Below are positions 28,579 through 37,605 of a stretch of 64,000 nucleotides of DNA, in pieces (within the stretch, counting starts at the first letter, position 1; the number at the start of each line of letters is the position of its first letter). The notes under the pieces are model-generated. The model was not told the DNA's origin. It did no database searches and saw only the letters and a list, made by a program, of their open reading frames with translations. This DNA comes from Magnetospirillum molischianum DSM 120 (GTDB lineage Bacteria > Pseudomonadota > Alphaproteobacteria > Rhodospirillales > Magnetospirillaceae). Location of the stretch: positions 16,291 to 80,290 of the forward strand of contig NZ_CAHP01000012.1 of the NCBI RefSeq assembly GCF_000294655.1. The letters are read 5' to 3'. Made by a program: the position numbers and the translations under genes.

Positions 28579-29763
28579 ATGACAAATCAGGATGAAGGCG
28601 GTCAGAGCCGCAGCGCCGAAGAAGAAGAAGCCCTTATGAAGGAATGGGCGGCCATGGCCGAAGACGGCGGTGGCGAGACTCCGCCAGCGGCCGAGGGCGG
28701 TGGCGGCGGCGATGCTGTGGCCGACGAGTGGGAGGCGATGCTGAGTGCTGGCGGCGGCGGTGAGGGCGAGGGCGATGCCACCGCAGCCGTTCCCCGCGAG
28801 GCCACCCGCGTGCTGAACCAGGATGAAATCGACTCGCTGCTGGGCTTCGACGAAGACGGCGGCGGTGCCGGAGACAAGTCGGGTATCCAGGCGATTCTAA
28901 ACAGCGCACTGGTCTCCTACGAACGTCTGCCGATGCTCGAAGTCGTTTTCGACCGGCTGGTGCGCATGATGTCGACCTCGATGCGCAACTTCACCTCGGA
29001 CAATGTTGAGGTTTCGCTCGACAATATCCTGTCGTTGCGATTCGGCGATTATCTGAACTCGATCCCCCTGCCGGCGATGCTGGCGGTGTTCAAGGCCGAG
29101 GAATGGGACAATTTCGGTCTGTTGACCGTCGATTCCTCGTTGATCTACTCGATCGTCGATGTGCTGCTGGGGGGGCGGCGCGGGACTGCCGCGATGCGAA
29201 TCGAAGGTCGTCCCTACACCACCATCGAACGCAATCTGGTCGAGCGGATGGTTCATGTCGTGCTGTCCGATTTGTCGGCGGCGTTCGATCCGCTGTCGCC
29301 GGTGACGTTCCGATTTGACCGGCTGGAGACCAATCCGCGCTTCGCCACCATTTCACGCCCCAGTAATGCCGCGATCGTCGCCAAGCTGCGAATCGACATG
29401 GAAGATCGCGGCGGACGTCTGGAATTGCTGCTGCCCTACGCCACCCTCGAACCTGTGCGCGAACTGCTGTTGCAGATGTTCATGGGCGAAAAGTTCGGCC
29501 GAGATTCGATCTGGGAAACTCACTTGGCCGAAGAATTATGGATGACCGAGGTCGAGCTTGAGGCGGTGTTGGACCAGCAAGTCATGAATTTGCGCGATGT
29601 CCTGGCTTGGAAGCCCGGTTCGAAGCACATGCTGAACGCCACCCCGGACTCTCAAGTCGAAATGCGCTGTGGTCAGGTTGGCATGTTCCGGGGACGGATG
29701 GGACGCAAAGGGCAGCATATCGCCATCCGGGTTGATGAAACCAGCCGGCGTGACAAGGGGTAA
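28579..29763 (+). CDS. fliM: Flagellar motor switch protein FliM with extended N-terminus
   Basis: FliM is the C-ring subunit that binds CheY-P and switches rotation. The 394-aa product has the middle domain (YERLPMLEVVFDRLVRMMSTSMRNFTSDNVEVSLDNI) and a C-terminal SpoA domain. The CheY-binding segment LNQDEIDSLLGFD sits at about residues 78-90, not at the extreme N-terminus. It is preceded by a Gly/Glu-rich extension with two acidic tryptophan repeats (LMKEWAAMAEDGG and VADEWEAMLSAGG). The extension is in frame and starts at an ATG with weak ribosome binding site; a later start was considered, but no good one is seen. Confidence 0.93.
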   Translation: MTNQDEGGQSRSAEEEEALMKEWAAMAEDGGGETPPAAEGGGGGDAVADEWEAMLSAGGGGEGEGDATAAVPREATRVLNQDEIDSLLGFDEDGGGAGDKSGIQAILNSALVSYERLPMLEVVFDRLVRMMSTSMRNFTSDNVEVSLDNILSLRFGDYLNSIPLPAMLAVFKAEEWDNFGLLTVDSSLIYSIVDVLLGGRRGTAAMRIEGRPYTTIERNLVERMVHVVLSDLSAAFDPLSPVTFRFDRLETNPRFATISRPSNAAIVAKLRIDMEDRGGRLELLLPYATLEPVRELLLQMFMGEKFGRDSIWETHLAEELWMTEVELEAVLDQQVMNLRDVLAWKPGSKHMLNATPDSQVEMRCGQVGMFRGRMGRKGQHIAIRVDETSRRDKG

Positions 29764-29769
29764 AGGTAC

Positions 29770-30327
29770 GTGGACTGGAAAGTACTTCTCGATATTGTTG
29801 TTTCGGTGCTGATGGTTGCCACCATCGCCTATGCCACCCGGCTGAATTCCCGCTTGGCGGCCCTGAGGAAAAACCGTGACGATCTGGCCCGAACCATCGT
29901 CGGTTTCAACGAAGCCACCTTGCGCGCAGAATCCTCAATCCCCAAGTTGCGCAAAGCGGCTGATGAAGCGGGCCAGTCCCTTCAGGAGCGGGTGGAGAAG
30001 GCGCAATCCTTGCGTGATGACCTCGCCTTTATGATCGAACGGGCCGACACGATGGCCAATCGGCTGGAAAATGCCGTCCGTTCGGCTCGTGTCGAAGGTC
30101 CAGCGCGGAGTGGAGCCGAGACTGCGGCGGCTTCCCGTGCACCAGCCTCGGGTCCGGCTCCATCTCCGGGTCCGGCTCCATCCCTCGCTTCGGGACGCCC
30201 GTCCCCGAGTCGGTCGGCGCAGCAGGCGGCGGTAGCTTCGGCTTCCGCTGCTGCTGAGTACGGGCTTGATGACGAACGGTCGGAAGCCGAGCGCGAGTTG
30301 TTGCGCGCGCTTCAGGCAATGAGGTGA
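29770..30327 (+). CDS. Flagellar-cluster membrane coiled-coil protein (DUF6468-like)
   Basis: The 185-aa product starts at a GTG 6 bp after fliM with AAAGG upstream. It has one N-terminal transmembrane helix (VLLDIVVSVLMVATIAYATRL), a cytoplasmic coiled coil (about residues 24-100) and a Pro/Ser/Ala-rich tail. It resembles the alphaproteobacterial family (I believe DUF6468) found in fliM-motE gene runs; its function is not known. Position suggests a role at the flagellar base. Confidence 0.75.
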   Translation: MDWKVLLDIVVSVLMVATIAYATRLNSRLAALRKNRDDLARTIVGFNEATLRAESSIPKLRKAADEAGQSLQERVEKAQSLRDDLAFMIERADTMANRLENAVRSARVEGPARSGAETAAASRAPASGPAPSPGPAPSLASGRPSPSRSAQQAAVASASAAAEYGLDDERSEAERELLRALQAMR

Positions 30328-30337
30328 AAACGGTACC

Positions 30338-31093
30338 ATGGCACTGAAAGGCAAATCGAAGGCGACGTCGCAAGGAACCGCACCCAATACCGATGGCGGC
30401 GGTGGGCGGGCTCCGATTGTACGAGTCTTGCCCGTACTGATTTTCTTCGGCGTGCTGATGTTGTCGGTGCGGGTCACCGATTTGTTCATGGGCCTGAGCG
30501 GGTTGGGGCTGGGGGCGGTGTCGGTGGCCGAGTTGCAGGCACAACAGCCTCCTAAGCCTGCTGCTACGCCCGCCACCGCCCCGGCGGCACCCGCGGCACC
30601 TGCGGCACCGGCTACAGCCCCAGCCGCCGCACCTCCCGCTGCGGGCGATGCCGCCGGCGAAGGCCGGACGCAGACCGAGATGGATGTGTTGGAGAAGCTG
30701 CGCGAACGCCGGACCGTGCTCGATTCCCGCGAGCGTGACGTCGAGCGGCGCGAGGAGATGCTGCGCGCCGCCGAAAGTCAGATCGATCGCAAGGTCGCCG
30801 AAATGAAGACCCTCCAGAGCACGATCGAGGGACTCTTGCGGCAATATAATGACCAGGAAGACAACAAGATGCGGTCTCTGGTCAAAATATATGAGAATAT
30901 GAAACCCAAGGAAGCCGCCAAGATCTTCGAACAGCTCGATATGAGTATCCTGCTCGAAGTTGTCGAACGTATGAAGGAGCAGAAGGTCGCTCCGATCATG
31001 GCTGAGATGGACCCGATGAAGGCAAAAGGCGTAACAGCCGAACTGGCTCAGCGTCGCCAGATGCCGGCACCGAAGGGCGCTTCTGGGGGGTAA
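30338..31093 (+). CDS. motE: MotE-like flagellar motility protein
   Basis: MotE is a periplasmic chaperone for MotC-type stator proteins in alphaproteobacteria. The 251-aa product has an N-terminal transmembrane/signal segment (about 27-50), a Pro/Ala linker with APAAPAAPA repeats, a coiled coil (about 108-165), and a C-terminal MgtE-N-like domain: MRSLVKIYENMKPKEAAKIFEQLDMSILLEVVERMKEQKVAPIMAEMDP. It lies 10 bp after its neighbour in the fliL operon. Confidence 0.85.
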   Translation: MALKGKSKATSQGTAPNTDGGGGRAPIVRVLPVLIFFGVLMLSVRVTDLFMGLSGLGLGAVSVAELQAQQPPKPAATPATAPAAPAAPAAPATAPAAAPPAAGDAAGEGRTQTEMDVLEKLRERRTVLDSRERDVERREEMLRAAESQIDRKVAEMKTLQSTIEGLLRQYNDQEDNKMRSLVKIYENMKPKEAAKIFEQLDMSILLEVVERMKEQKVAPIMAEMDPMKAKGVTAELAQRRQMPAPKGASGG

Positions 31094-31212
31094 GTGAACG
31101 GGATGTGCGTAAAAATGGCTTGCGCAGGTGTATGGGCCTATCTTAACTAAGTGTATTCGTTAGTGTGCCGGTTGCTCGGTTTCTGGCGAGTGTGTCTCGA
31201 AGGAGCGGATGG

Positions 31213-31599
31213 ATGGCTGTCGATAAGAATATGAACGTCCTCATTGTGGACGATTACAAGACGATGTTGCGGATCATTCGGAACCTGCTCAAGCAGCTTG
31301 GTTTCAACAACGTCGATGAAGCCACCGATGGCGCAATGGCACTCCAGATGCTCCGAGTCGGGACTTATGGTCTGGTTATTTCCGACTGGAACATGGAGCC
31401 GATGACTGGGTTGCAGCTCTTGCGAGAAGTTCGCGCAGATCCCAAGCTGAAGCCCGTTCCCTTTATCATGGTCACCGCCGAATCCAAGTCGGAAAACGTT
31501 ATTGCCGCCAAGGAAGCCGGTGTCTCTAACTACATCGTCAAGCCGTTCAACGCCGAAACGCTGAAGAACAAGATGACCAGCGTTCTGGGTGACTTCTGA
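31213..31599 (+). CDS. cheY: Chemotaxis response regulator CheY
   Basis: The single-domain receiver (128 aa) has the acidic pair in LIVDDYKTM, the phospho-acceptor in VISDWNMEPMTG, the switch Thr in IMVTAES and the Lys in IVKPFNAE. When phosphorylated it binds FliM. The ATG at 31213 has AGGAG 7 bp upstream; a frame starting at 31165 would add a non-conserved segment. Adjacent to cheZ and downstream of fliM, which supports the chemotaxis role. Confidence 0.93.
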   Translation: MAVDKNMNVLIVDDYKTMLRIIRNLLKQLGFNNVDEATDGAMALQMLRVGTYGLVISDWNMEPMTGLQLLREVRADPKLKPVPFIMVTAESKSENVIAAKEAGVSNYIVKPFNAETLKNKMTSVLGDF

Positions 31600-31619
31600 C
31601 GGTAGAGGGAGGTCGCGTC

Positions 31620-32267
31620 ATGTCAAGCAAGGGCGTTGACCGCGACCTTGAGTTGCGTCTTGAGGAGATCCGCCGTGAGCACGGCGACACCGTTCACGTT
31701 GATCAGATCGGCGAGGTGGTTCGCTCTCTCCTCGACTCCATCGCAGGCGATATCAGTGCCGGGGATCTCCGCCTCTATCGTGAGGTCGAGTCTCTGGCGC
31801 AGTACATCCACGCCGCGCGAGAGGAAATCGCCGCCCTGCGTCCCGGCGACATTAAGCACCGCTTCATCGCGTCCGCCACCGACGAACTTGACGCCATCGT
31901 CGGGGCGACCGAGGCAGCTACCAACGAGATCATGGATGCCGCCGAGAGTTTGGAAACGGTGACCTCCTCTCTTGAGCCTGGACCCGCCGAGGCGCTGGCT
32001 GATATCACGACCCGCATCTACGAGGCCTGCACCTTCCAAGACATTACCGGTCAGAGAATAACCAAGGTGGTCAAGGCTCTGAAGGATATCGAAGACCGGG
32101 TCGAGGGGTTGGTTCGGATGTTTGGCGCCGAGTACGAAAAAGACGCCGGAACTAAGGATAAGCCCGAGGCGCCACCGAGCGATCAGGATCTCCTCAACGG
32201 CCCTCAGCTTCCCGCCGCCGCCGCTAATCAGGCCGATATCGACGCGCTGCTGGCCAGTTTCGACTAG
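31620..32267 (+). CDS. cheZ: CheY-P phosphatase CheZ
   Basis: CheZ dephosphorylates CheY-P. The 215-aa helical protein has the catalytic segment ACTFQDITGQRITKVV (the Gln of DITGQ is the active glutamine) and the C-terminal CheY-binding peptide QADIDALLASFD after a flexible linker. It sits 21 bp after cheY. CheZ is best known in beta/gamma-proteobacteria but occurs in Rhodospirillales. Confidence 0.92.
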   Translation: MSSKGVDRDLELRLEEIRREHGDTVHVDQIGEVVRSLLDSIAGDISAGDLRLYREVESLAQYIHAAREEIAALRPGDIKHRFIASATDELDAIVGATEAATNEIMDAAESLETVTSSLEPGPAEALADITTRIYEACTFQDITGQRITKVVKALKDIEDRVEGLVRMFGAEYEKDAGTKDKPEAPPSDQDLLNGPQLPAAAANQADIDALLASFD

Positions 32268-32273
32268 TCGAAC

Positions 32274-34064
32274 ATGGCGGATTCGCCCCGATCGACCTTG
32301 CCCCTGCGGTTTTTCCGGATGCGGTGGGGCCTCCTTGCGCTTGCGATTGTCGCGGCGGTGCCTGGTCTTGCCTTGGCTCAGGCTTCATCGCCGTCGCCGC
32401 GCGCTGCCGCTCATGACGGCTATGGCCGCATGGTGTTCGATTGGAATAGTACGGTCGGCTTTACCGCCGAGCAGGCCGACGGGCAACTGGTGCTTCGGTT
32501 CGACAAGCCGATCGTCGGTGACCCGAAGGCCGTGGTCAAGCCGCTGTCCCGCTATCTGAAAGGGGTTCGCCTTAGCCCCGACCGCACCGTCGCCACCTTT
32601 CCACTGACCGGGCCAGTCCAGATCAAGACGTCACGTAGCGGTAACGCGGTTGTGATCGATCTCAGTGAGGACAAAACGCCGCCCGCCGCCACTCCACCCG
32701 CCGCCCGACCTGTCGCCGCCACCGCGACGATTGCGCAGGCAGCGGCTCCAACTTCGGCTCCAGCCGTTCCCGCCATCGAACTGATGGTGAGGGGGGGCGA
32801 ACATACCGGCTTTAACCGTCTGGTGTTCGATTGGCCCAAGCCCGTGGGGTATACGGTCGAGGAGACCGGGGACAAGGTTACGGTTGCCTTCGACCGTCCG
32901 GCCAACCTTAACGCCACCTCGCTCCGTGCGTCATTGCCGCCCGATGTTGGCTTTCTTGAGGCTCGTCCGGCCGGAAAGGGCACGGCGGTGGTGTTATCGC
33001 TGCCGCAAGGCATGCGTGTCCGTCATTTCACCAGCGGTCCCCGTGTTGCGCTCGATCTCGTCCGCGCCGCCGGTACAGCGCCGCCGCCGCGCGCCAATGG
33101 CGCGCCGCCGCCGCCGCTGGCTCCCGCGCCGGGCAGCACCGATCAGCCTCCAGCGCTTAAACCTCTTGCTCCCGCCGCGCCGGCGCCGCTCGCCAGTCTG
33201 GATGAGTCGGCGGTGCCGCAATCTTCCGCCCCGGTGGGGAAGATGGTCAGTCTCGGTTTTGCTTTCGACAAGCCGACTGGTGCAGCCGTGTTCCGCCGTG
33301 GCGGTTGGCTCTGGGCCGTGTTCGACATCAAGACGGAGATCGACACCAAGCTGTTGAAGCGCACCGGCGGCGATGTGGTCCAGCATGTTGAACAGATACA
33401 GGGAGGGAAGGGGACGGCGGTGCGGATGCTGACCTCGCCGGGCTTCAATCCTTCTGTCCGCAAAGAGGGGCAATTGTGGGTGCTCGATATCCACGAGCAG
33501 CCGCTTTTGCCCAAAACCGCCGCCGCTGTATCGGCCCAGATGGATTTCCAGGATCGCGGACGGTTGGTGATTGCCGCCGCCGATGGTTCTCCGGCGATGG
33601 CGGTGCGCGATCCCGAGGTTGGCGATATCATCCAGGTGGTAACGGTGCCGACGATTGGTCTGGGCGTTCGCGCCGGGCGTGACTATCCTGGCGTCGAGTT
33701 GTTGACTTCGGCCCAGGGCGTCGCGGCTGTGGGGCGTGCCGATGGGGTGCGGCTCGATCCGTCGAAGTCCCAGGTCGAGGTGGCAATGCCTGGTGGGCTG
33801 TATTTGACCCAGCCACCGCCGCCGCCGCCCGAAGCCTCTGGGGTCGAGACTCCGGTGGCCGATCCTGAAGGGCCACAAGAGACCGGGCCGCTCGACATTT
33901 CAAAATGGATGCGGGGCGGCAACGATACCTTTGTTGCCGATCGCCGCAAGCTGTTGCAGCGGATGACGACTCGACATTTCAAAATGGATGCGGGGCGGCA
34001 ACGATACCTTTGTTGCCGATCGCCGCAAGCTGTTGCAGCGGATGACGACGTTGCGACCCAATGA
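32274..34064 (+). CDS. Large repeat protein, 5' part of a gene broken by a 79-bp duplication
   Basis: This frame (596 aa) has a signal peptide (WGLLALAIVAAVPGLALA), at least two AMIN-like beta repeats (GYGRMVFDWNSTVGFTAEQ and GFNRLVFDWPKPVGYTVEE), a Pro-rich linker, and a third beta-rich part around residues 320-480. Near the end it reaches LDISKWMRGGNDTFVADRRKLLQRMTT, then runs through a duplicated 79-bp copy in a shifted frame (RHFKMDAGRQ...) and stops. Removing one copy fuses it in frame to the frame ending at 35673, giving about 1,106 aa with C-terminal helical, TPR-like repeats. It follows cheZ by 6 bp, so a motility-related envelope role is possible; no function is recognised. Likely a pseudogene half unless the repeat is an assembly error. 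Confidence 0.8.
   Translation: MADSPRSTLPLRFFRMRWGLLALAIVAAVPGLALAQASSPSPRAAAHDGYGRMVFDWNSTVGFTAEQADGQLVLRFDKPIVGDPKAVVKPLSRYLKGVRLSPDRTVATFPLTGPVQIKTSRSGNAVVIDLSEDKTPPAATPPAARPVAATATIAQAAAPTSAPAVPAIELMVRGGEHTGFNRLVFDWPKPVGYTVEETGDKVTVAFDRPANLNATSLRASLPPDVGFLEARPAGKGTAVVLSLPQGMRVRHFTSGPRVALDLVRAAGTAPPPRANGAPPPPLAPAPGSTDQPPALKPLAPAAPAPLASLDESAVPQSSAPVGKMVSLGFAFDKPTGAAVFRRGGWLWAVFDIKTEIDTKLLKRTGGDVVQHVEQIQGGKGTAVRMLTSPGFNPSVRKEGQLWVLDIHEQPLLPKTAAAVSAQMDFQDRGRLVIAAADGSPAMAVRDPEVGDIIQVVTVPTIGLGVRAGRDYPGVELLTSAQGVAAVGRADGVRLDPSKSQVEVAMPGGLYLTQPPPPPPEASGVETPVADPEGPQETGPLDISKWMRGGNDTFVADRRKLLQRMTTRHFKMDAGRQRYLCCRSPQAVAADDDVATQ
33891..34048 (+). repeat. Exact 79-bp tandem duplication (two copies)
   Basis: Copy 1 is 33891-33969 and copy 2 is 33970-34048. 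Both begin CTCGACATTTCAAAATGGAT and end GCAGCGGATGACGA, with no mismatch seen. Because 79 is not a multiple of three, the second copy shifts the reading frame. Confidence 0.95.
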
Positions 34065-35673
34065 CCGCAATCTCCAGCGGTTGGAAATCGCCCGTCACTA
34101 CCTTGCCAACGGTTTTGCTCCCGAGGCGTTAGGTGAATTGCGCCTTTTGGCCGCCGCCGACCCGGCGATCGTCGAGACTCCGACCTTCCGCGCAACGCGG
34201 GGTGCCGCGAACTTCCTGGCACGTCACGATGCCGAGGCAATTGCCGACCTGTCGCTCCCCGCCTTGAAGGACGATCCTCGCGTGCAGTTGTTTTTGGCGG
34301 CGGCAATGGCCCGCTCCCAGCCCGATCCGGCACGCCAAGCTCTGACACTGCGCCTTGCCCCCGAGGAGATCAAGGGCTGGCCGCGCACGCTTCGGATGGA
34401 ACTGGGCGAGGTTGCCGCCCGCACCGTGGCCGGGGCTGGCGACGGACGCGGTGCCAACCGGATCATCGACGCGATGATGGGGCCGGGATTGCAGCGCCGC
34501 GATGTCGGGCGATTGTCCTATTTGGGCGGTCTGGCCTCGGTCGCGGGTAAGCAGTACGAGCAGGCGATCACCCGCTTCCGCGATGCCGAGGCCAGCGATA
34601 GCCGTCCTGATCGTGCCTATGCCACGCGCGATCGGATCGAGTTGATGTTGAAGCTGGGCAAGATCACCCCGCTAGAGGCGATTGCCGAACTGGAAAAGAT
34701 GCGCTTTGCGTGGCGCGGCGAGGATTTTGAATTCCAGTTGATGAAGCGGATCAGCCAGCTTCAGGTTGAGGCCAAGCGCTATGGCGAGGGATTGCGCAGC
34801 ATGCATACGCTTGCCGCCAATTATCCCGATCATCCCGACATCCCCAAAGTGATGGAGATGATGAGCGAGGCGTTCACCCGCCTGTTTCTTGACGGCGAGG
34901 CCGATAAACTGCCGCCGGTTACCGCCATTGGTCTTTATGACGAGTTCCAGGAACTGACGCCGCCGGGGGAAAAGGGCGACGAGATGATCCGTCGTCTGGC
35001 CGATCGTCTGGCCTCGGTCGATTTGCTGGAGCGTGCGGGCGATCTGTTGCGCCATCAGGTCGAGTTCCGCCTGTCCGGGCTGGACAAGACGCGGGTGGGA
35101 ACGCGTCTGGCCTTCCTCAACCTGTCCGACCGCAAGCCCGGTCTGGCCCTGGAGGCGCTCGATTTGAGTGAGGGGCCGGATATTCCGACCGATCTGGCGG
35201 CGCAGCGTCGGTATCTCCGGGTGCAGGCTCTTGACGATCTTGGCCGCTCGGCCGAGGCGCTGGCCCTCATCATCAACGACCAGAGTGAGGAAGCCCGCCG
35301 CCTCCGTGGCGAGATCAATTGGCGTCTGAAAAAATGGCCCGAGGCGGTCGCCGCGATGGAAAGCACGATCGAGAGACCGTTCGGCAACCGTCCGCTTGAT
35401 CCGAAAATGGCTCGTCGCGTGCTCGATACCGCCACCGCGATGACGCTCGGACATGACGAACGCGGGTTGGCCCGGTTGCGCCGCACCTTTGGCGATCTGA
35501 TGGCCAAGACCGATCTACGCGAGGCGTTCGACTTGCTGACCAGCGAGCCGGAACGCGGTATTGCCGATTACCGCCGCATTGGTGACAAGGTTAAGCAGGT
35601 CGAGGAATTCCAGACCTTCATGGGCGATTGGAAAAACCGGGTGAAGGCAGAGGGCCTGTCCTCGATGAATTAG
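33988..35673 (+). CDS. TPR-like repeat protein, 3' part of the broken gene
   Basis: This frame (561 codons from an internal ATG at 33988 in the second repeat copy) is the natural continuation of the preceding one: MRGGNDTFVADRRKLLQRMTTLRPNDRNLQRLEIARHYLANGFAPEALGELRLLAAADP. It is nearly all alpha-helical with TPR-like spacing (HYLANGFAPEALGEL, YEQAITRFRDAEASD, RSAEALALIINDQSEEARRLR). Translated alone it would lack a signal peptide and stay in the cytoplasm. No ribosome binding site precedes the internal ATG. The next gene, a lipoprotein, follows at 9 bp. Confidence 0.8.
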   Translation: MRGGNDTFVADRRKLLQRMTTLRPNDRNLQRLEIARHYLANGFAPEALGELRLLAAADPAIVETPTFRATRGAANFLARHDAEAIADLSLPALKDDPRVQLFLAAAMARSQPDPARQALTLRLAPEEIKGWPRTLRMELGEVAARTVAGAGDGRGANRIIDAMMGPGLQRRDVGRLSYLGGLASVAGKQYEQAITRFRDAEASDSRPDRAYATRDRIELMLKLGKITPLEAIAELEKMRFAWRGEDFEFQLMKRISQLQVEAKRYGEGLRSMHTLAANYPDHPDIPKVMEMMSEAFTRLFLDGEADKLPPVTAIGLYDEFQELTPPGEKGDEMIRRLADRLASVDLLERAGDLLRHQVEFRLSGLDKTRVGTRLAFLNLSDRKPGLALEALDLSEGPDIPTDLAAQRRYLRVQALDDLGRSAEALALIINDQSEEARRLRGEINWRLKKWPEAVAAMESTIERPFGNRPLDPKMARRVLDTATAMTLGHDERGLARLRRTFGDLMAKTDLREAFDLLTSEPERGIADYRRIGDKVKQVEEFQTFMGDWKNRVKAEGLSSMN

Positions 35674-35682
35674 GGGGGAACG

Positions 35683-36297
35683 ATGTCCCGATATGCTGGC
35701 GTCATCGCCTTGGTGCTGCTGCTGTCTGGCTGTGGTTCCGCCTTGCCTCCGCCCGAGGCGGTTCGGCTCGATCCGGTGCCGGGGGTGTCGCCACCCCTGT
35801 CGGCACGGGTGATGATCTTTGCCGGTCAGGGCGATCTTGACCGGAAATTGCGGTTGCAGGTCACCCGACTTCATAGCGAGGATGGCACCGTGAAGGACGG
35901 CGCGGCACTGGCTTCTGCCGCCCGAACGATGTTGTCGAAGGCGTTTTCTCGGGTGGAAATCAACGACCCTTCGATCCGGCCCCAGATTGTGGTCCGTCTG
36001 TACGGCAAGGGGATGTGGTCGAAGCCGGATACGCAACTGGTGGTCGGCTGTGGCATCGATGTCTTTACCGCCGATGGGTTCCCGCTTGGCAATTTCGGCA
36101 ATCGGTTCGAGGTCGGGAGCGGTGACTATGAAAGCACCCTGACCGCGAGCTATGCCCAATGCCTGAAACGTCCCGTCGAGCAGTTCCTGGCTTCGTCGGG
36201 GTTGGCTCGGCTGGCTGCCACTGGATTCCGCGATCCGCCTCCGGTGGCGGTTGAACGCTGGATGCAAACCCTGGGGCCGATTCCGTCACCGCGCTGA
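35683..36297 (+). CDS. Lipoprotein of unknown function
   Basis: The 204-aa product has a signal peptide with lipobox LLLSGC (Cys 17) and a periplasmic domain with no recognised family. Features include ARVMIFAGQGDLDRKLRLQVTRL, PQIVVRLYGKGMWSKPDTQLVVGCGIDVFTADG and DYESTLTASYAQCLKRPVEQFL. It is closely linked to the broken repeat protein, and the two may act together at the envelope. GGGGGGAACG precedes the ATG. Confidence 0.78.
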   Translation: MSRYAGVIALVLLLSGCGSALPPPEAVRLDPVPGVSPPLSARVMIFAGQGDLDRKLRLQVTRLHSEDGTVKDGAALASAARTMLSKAFSRVEINDPSIRPQIVVRLYGKGMWSKPDTQLVVGCGIDVFTADGFPLGNFGNRFEVGSGDYESTLTASYAQCLKRPVEQFLASSGLARLAATGFRDPPPVAVERWMQTLGPIPSPR

Positions 36298-36371
36298 TCT
36301 TTGCGGTTCTGCTTGCAGCGATAAAGGTTTTGCGAGACCTTAACCGAAGGGTAAGCGGCGGGGGGACGGTT

Positions 36372-37175
36372 TTGACAAGTTCGACCGATCACAATGTGCT
36401 TCTCGCTTGGGATAGCCCCCGGTTCGCCGCAACGACGGCTCGATCCCGTATCCTTGTCGTTGACGATAATGACGTCAGCCGGACCGTCGCCGCAGATTTG
36501 CTTGAACGGAGCGGACATAGCGTCGTGACCGCTGTGGACGGGCCATCAGCCATCGCCGTTGCCCGTGACGGCCGTTTTGATCTGATCCTGCTCGACATGC
36601 AGATGCCGGGGATGGATGGCATCGAAGCCGCCGAAGTAATTCGCGCGTGTCCCGGCGCGGCGGGGACGGTGCCAATCGTTCTTTTTACCGCCACTCCTGT
36701 CGCCTCAGACGAACCACGCTGGCGTCGGGCCGGAATTCAGGGCTGTCTGTCCAAGCCGTTTCGGATTGATCGTCTGGTTGACCTTCTGGCTTCTCCGGTC
36801 TCCCCCGCATTGCTGTCCGAAAGTAGTTTGCCGCTAGTGGCTTTGTCCGATCTGGCGCTTGACCTGGGGGCTCTGGGGCACGACCGGATGGCTGGGCTGG
36901 CCGATCTGTTCCGTCATTCTTCTGGAGTCGATCTGGAGCGGTTACTGATCCTCACCGGAGAAGGCAAGGTCGGCGAGGCCGGAGCGGTGGCGCACCGGAT
37001 GGCTGGCGCCGCTGCCAGCCTGCATCTCCATCCGTTATCGACGCTTTGCCGTGAGATCGATGTGGCCGCCCGAAACCAGGATCTCGGCGCCGTGGCTCCC
37101 TTGGTTAAGGAGGTGTCCGCCTTGTGGCATCGGTCGCTCGATGCGCTGGTGTTGGCTTTGGACGAAGCGGAGTAG
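36372..37175 (+). CDS. Receiver plus histidine phosphotransfer (REC-Hpt) protein
   Basis: The 267-aa protein has an N-terminal receiver domain (ILVVDDNDVSRTV, phospho-Asp in LILLDMQMPGMDG, LSKPFRIDRL) and a C-terminal Hpt domain with the likely phospho-His in VAHRMAGAAASLHLHPL. It therefore could pass phosphate within a phosphorelay. The TTG at 36372 has GGGGGGACG 5-7 bp upstream; a TTG at 36330 is an alternative. No sensor kinase is next to it. A strong terminator follows. Confidence 0.82.
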   Translation: MTSSTDHNVLLAWDSPRFAATTARSRILVVDDNDVSRTVAADLLERSGHSVVTAVDGPSAIAVARDGRFDLILLDMQMPGMDGIEAAEVIRACPGAAGTVPIVLFTATPVASDEPRWRRAGIQGCLSKPFRIDRLVDLLASPVSPALLSESSLPLVALSDLALDLGALGHDRMAGLADLFRHSSGVDLERLLILTGEGKVGEAGAVAHRMAGAAASLHLHPLSTLCREIDVAARNQDLGAVAPLVKEVSALWHRSLDALVLALDEAE

Positions 37176-37605
37176 GGGCTCCAGTCTTGTCGCGAGGGCC
37201 TTAAAAGTTAAAGCCCCGCGCCAGGGTGTGGAGCGCGGGGCTTTTGACTTTAGTTTTCCGATCTCTGGGCGGGGAGTTCACTCTCGCCGGTCGATCAGGG
37301 GTAGTGGCTGTTGAGTCATAGGGATCATGACACCGCCGGGATTACCACAGCATGTCGGATAGATGATATTTTTGTAATGCGTCGAAGGCGCTGCCCTGTA
37401 GGCCGGGCAGAGAAATAAATCGCCCACAGGCGTGCCTGGGACGTTTAGCGCCCGCATCGCACAGACGCCCTCCGAATCCCTAAGAAACCGGATTTCCGGC
37501 TAGGGTCGAAGTGGCGTCCGTAGCGAAGCTGTAGCGGAGCAAAACTGACACGAATCAGCGACGAACGGTCCCGCCAACCGGCGGCACCGCGCGCTGTCGG
37601 GCCGT
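37176..37605. other. Gene-free interval before rpsU
   Basis: This 430-bp gap holds the terminator at 37210-37244 and several short inverted repeats, for example CCGCC-AACC-GGCGG at 37571-37584. No coding frame or known RNA is recognised. The GC-rich stems next to the rpsU stop may act in ending the rpsU transcript. Confidence 0.4.
37210..37244. terminator. Intrinsic terminator of the REC-Hpt gene
   Basis: A 12-bp stem AAAGCCCCGCGC/GCGCGGGGCTTT (37210-37221 with 37233-37244) with an 11-nt loop, flanked by A- and T-rich ends (AAAGTT ... TTGACTTTAGTTTT). Confidence 0.88.

Noticed and set aside
37245..37605. Possible non-coding RNA before rpsU
   Set aside because: Several stems are present, but no match to 6S, tmRNA, SRP or RNase P core motifs could be made by eye, and no promoter/terminator pair frames it.
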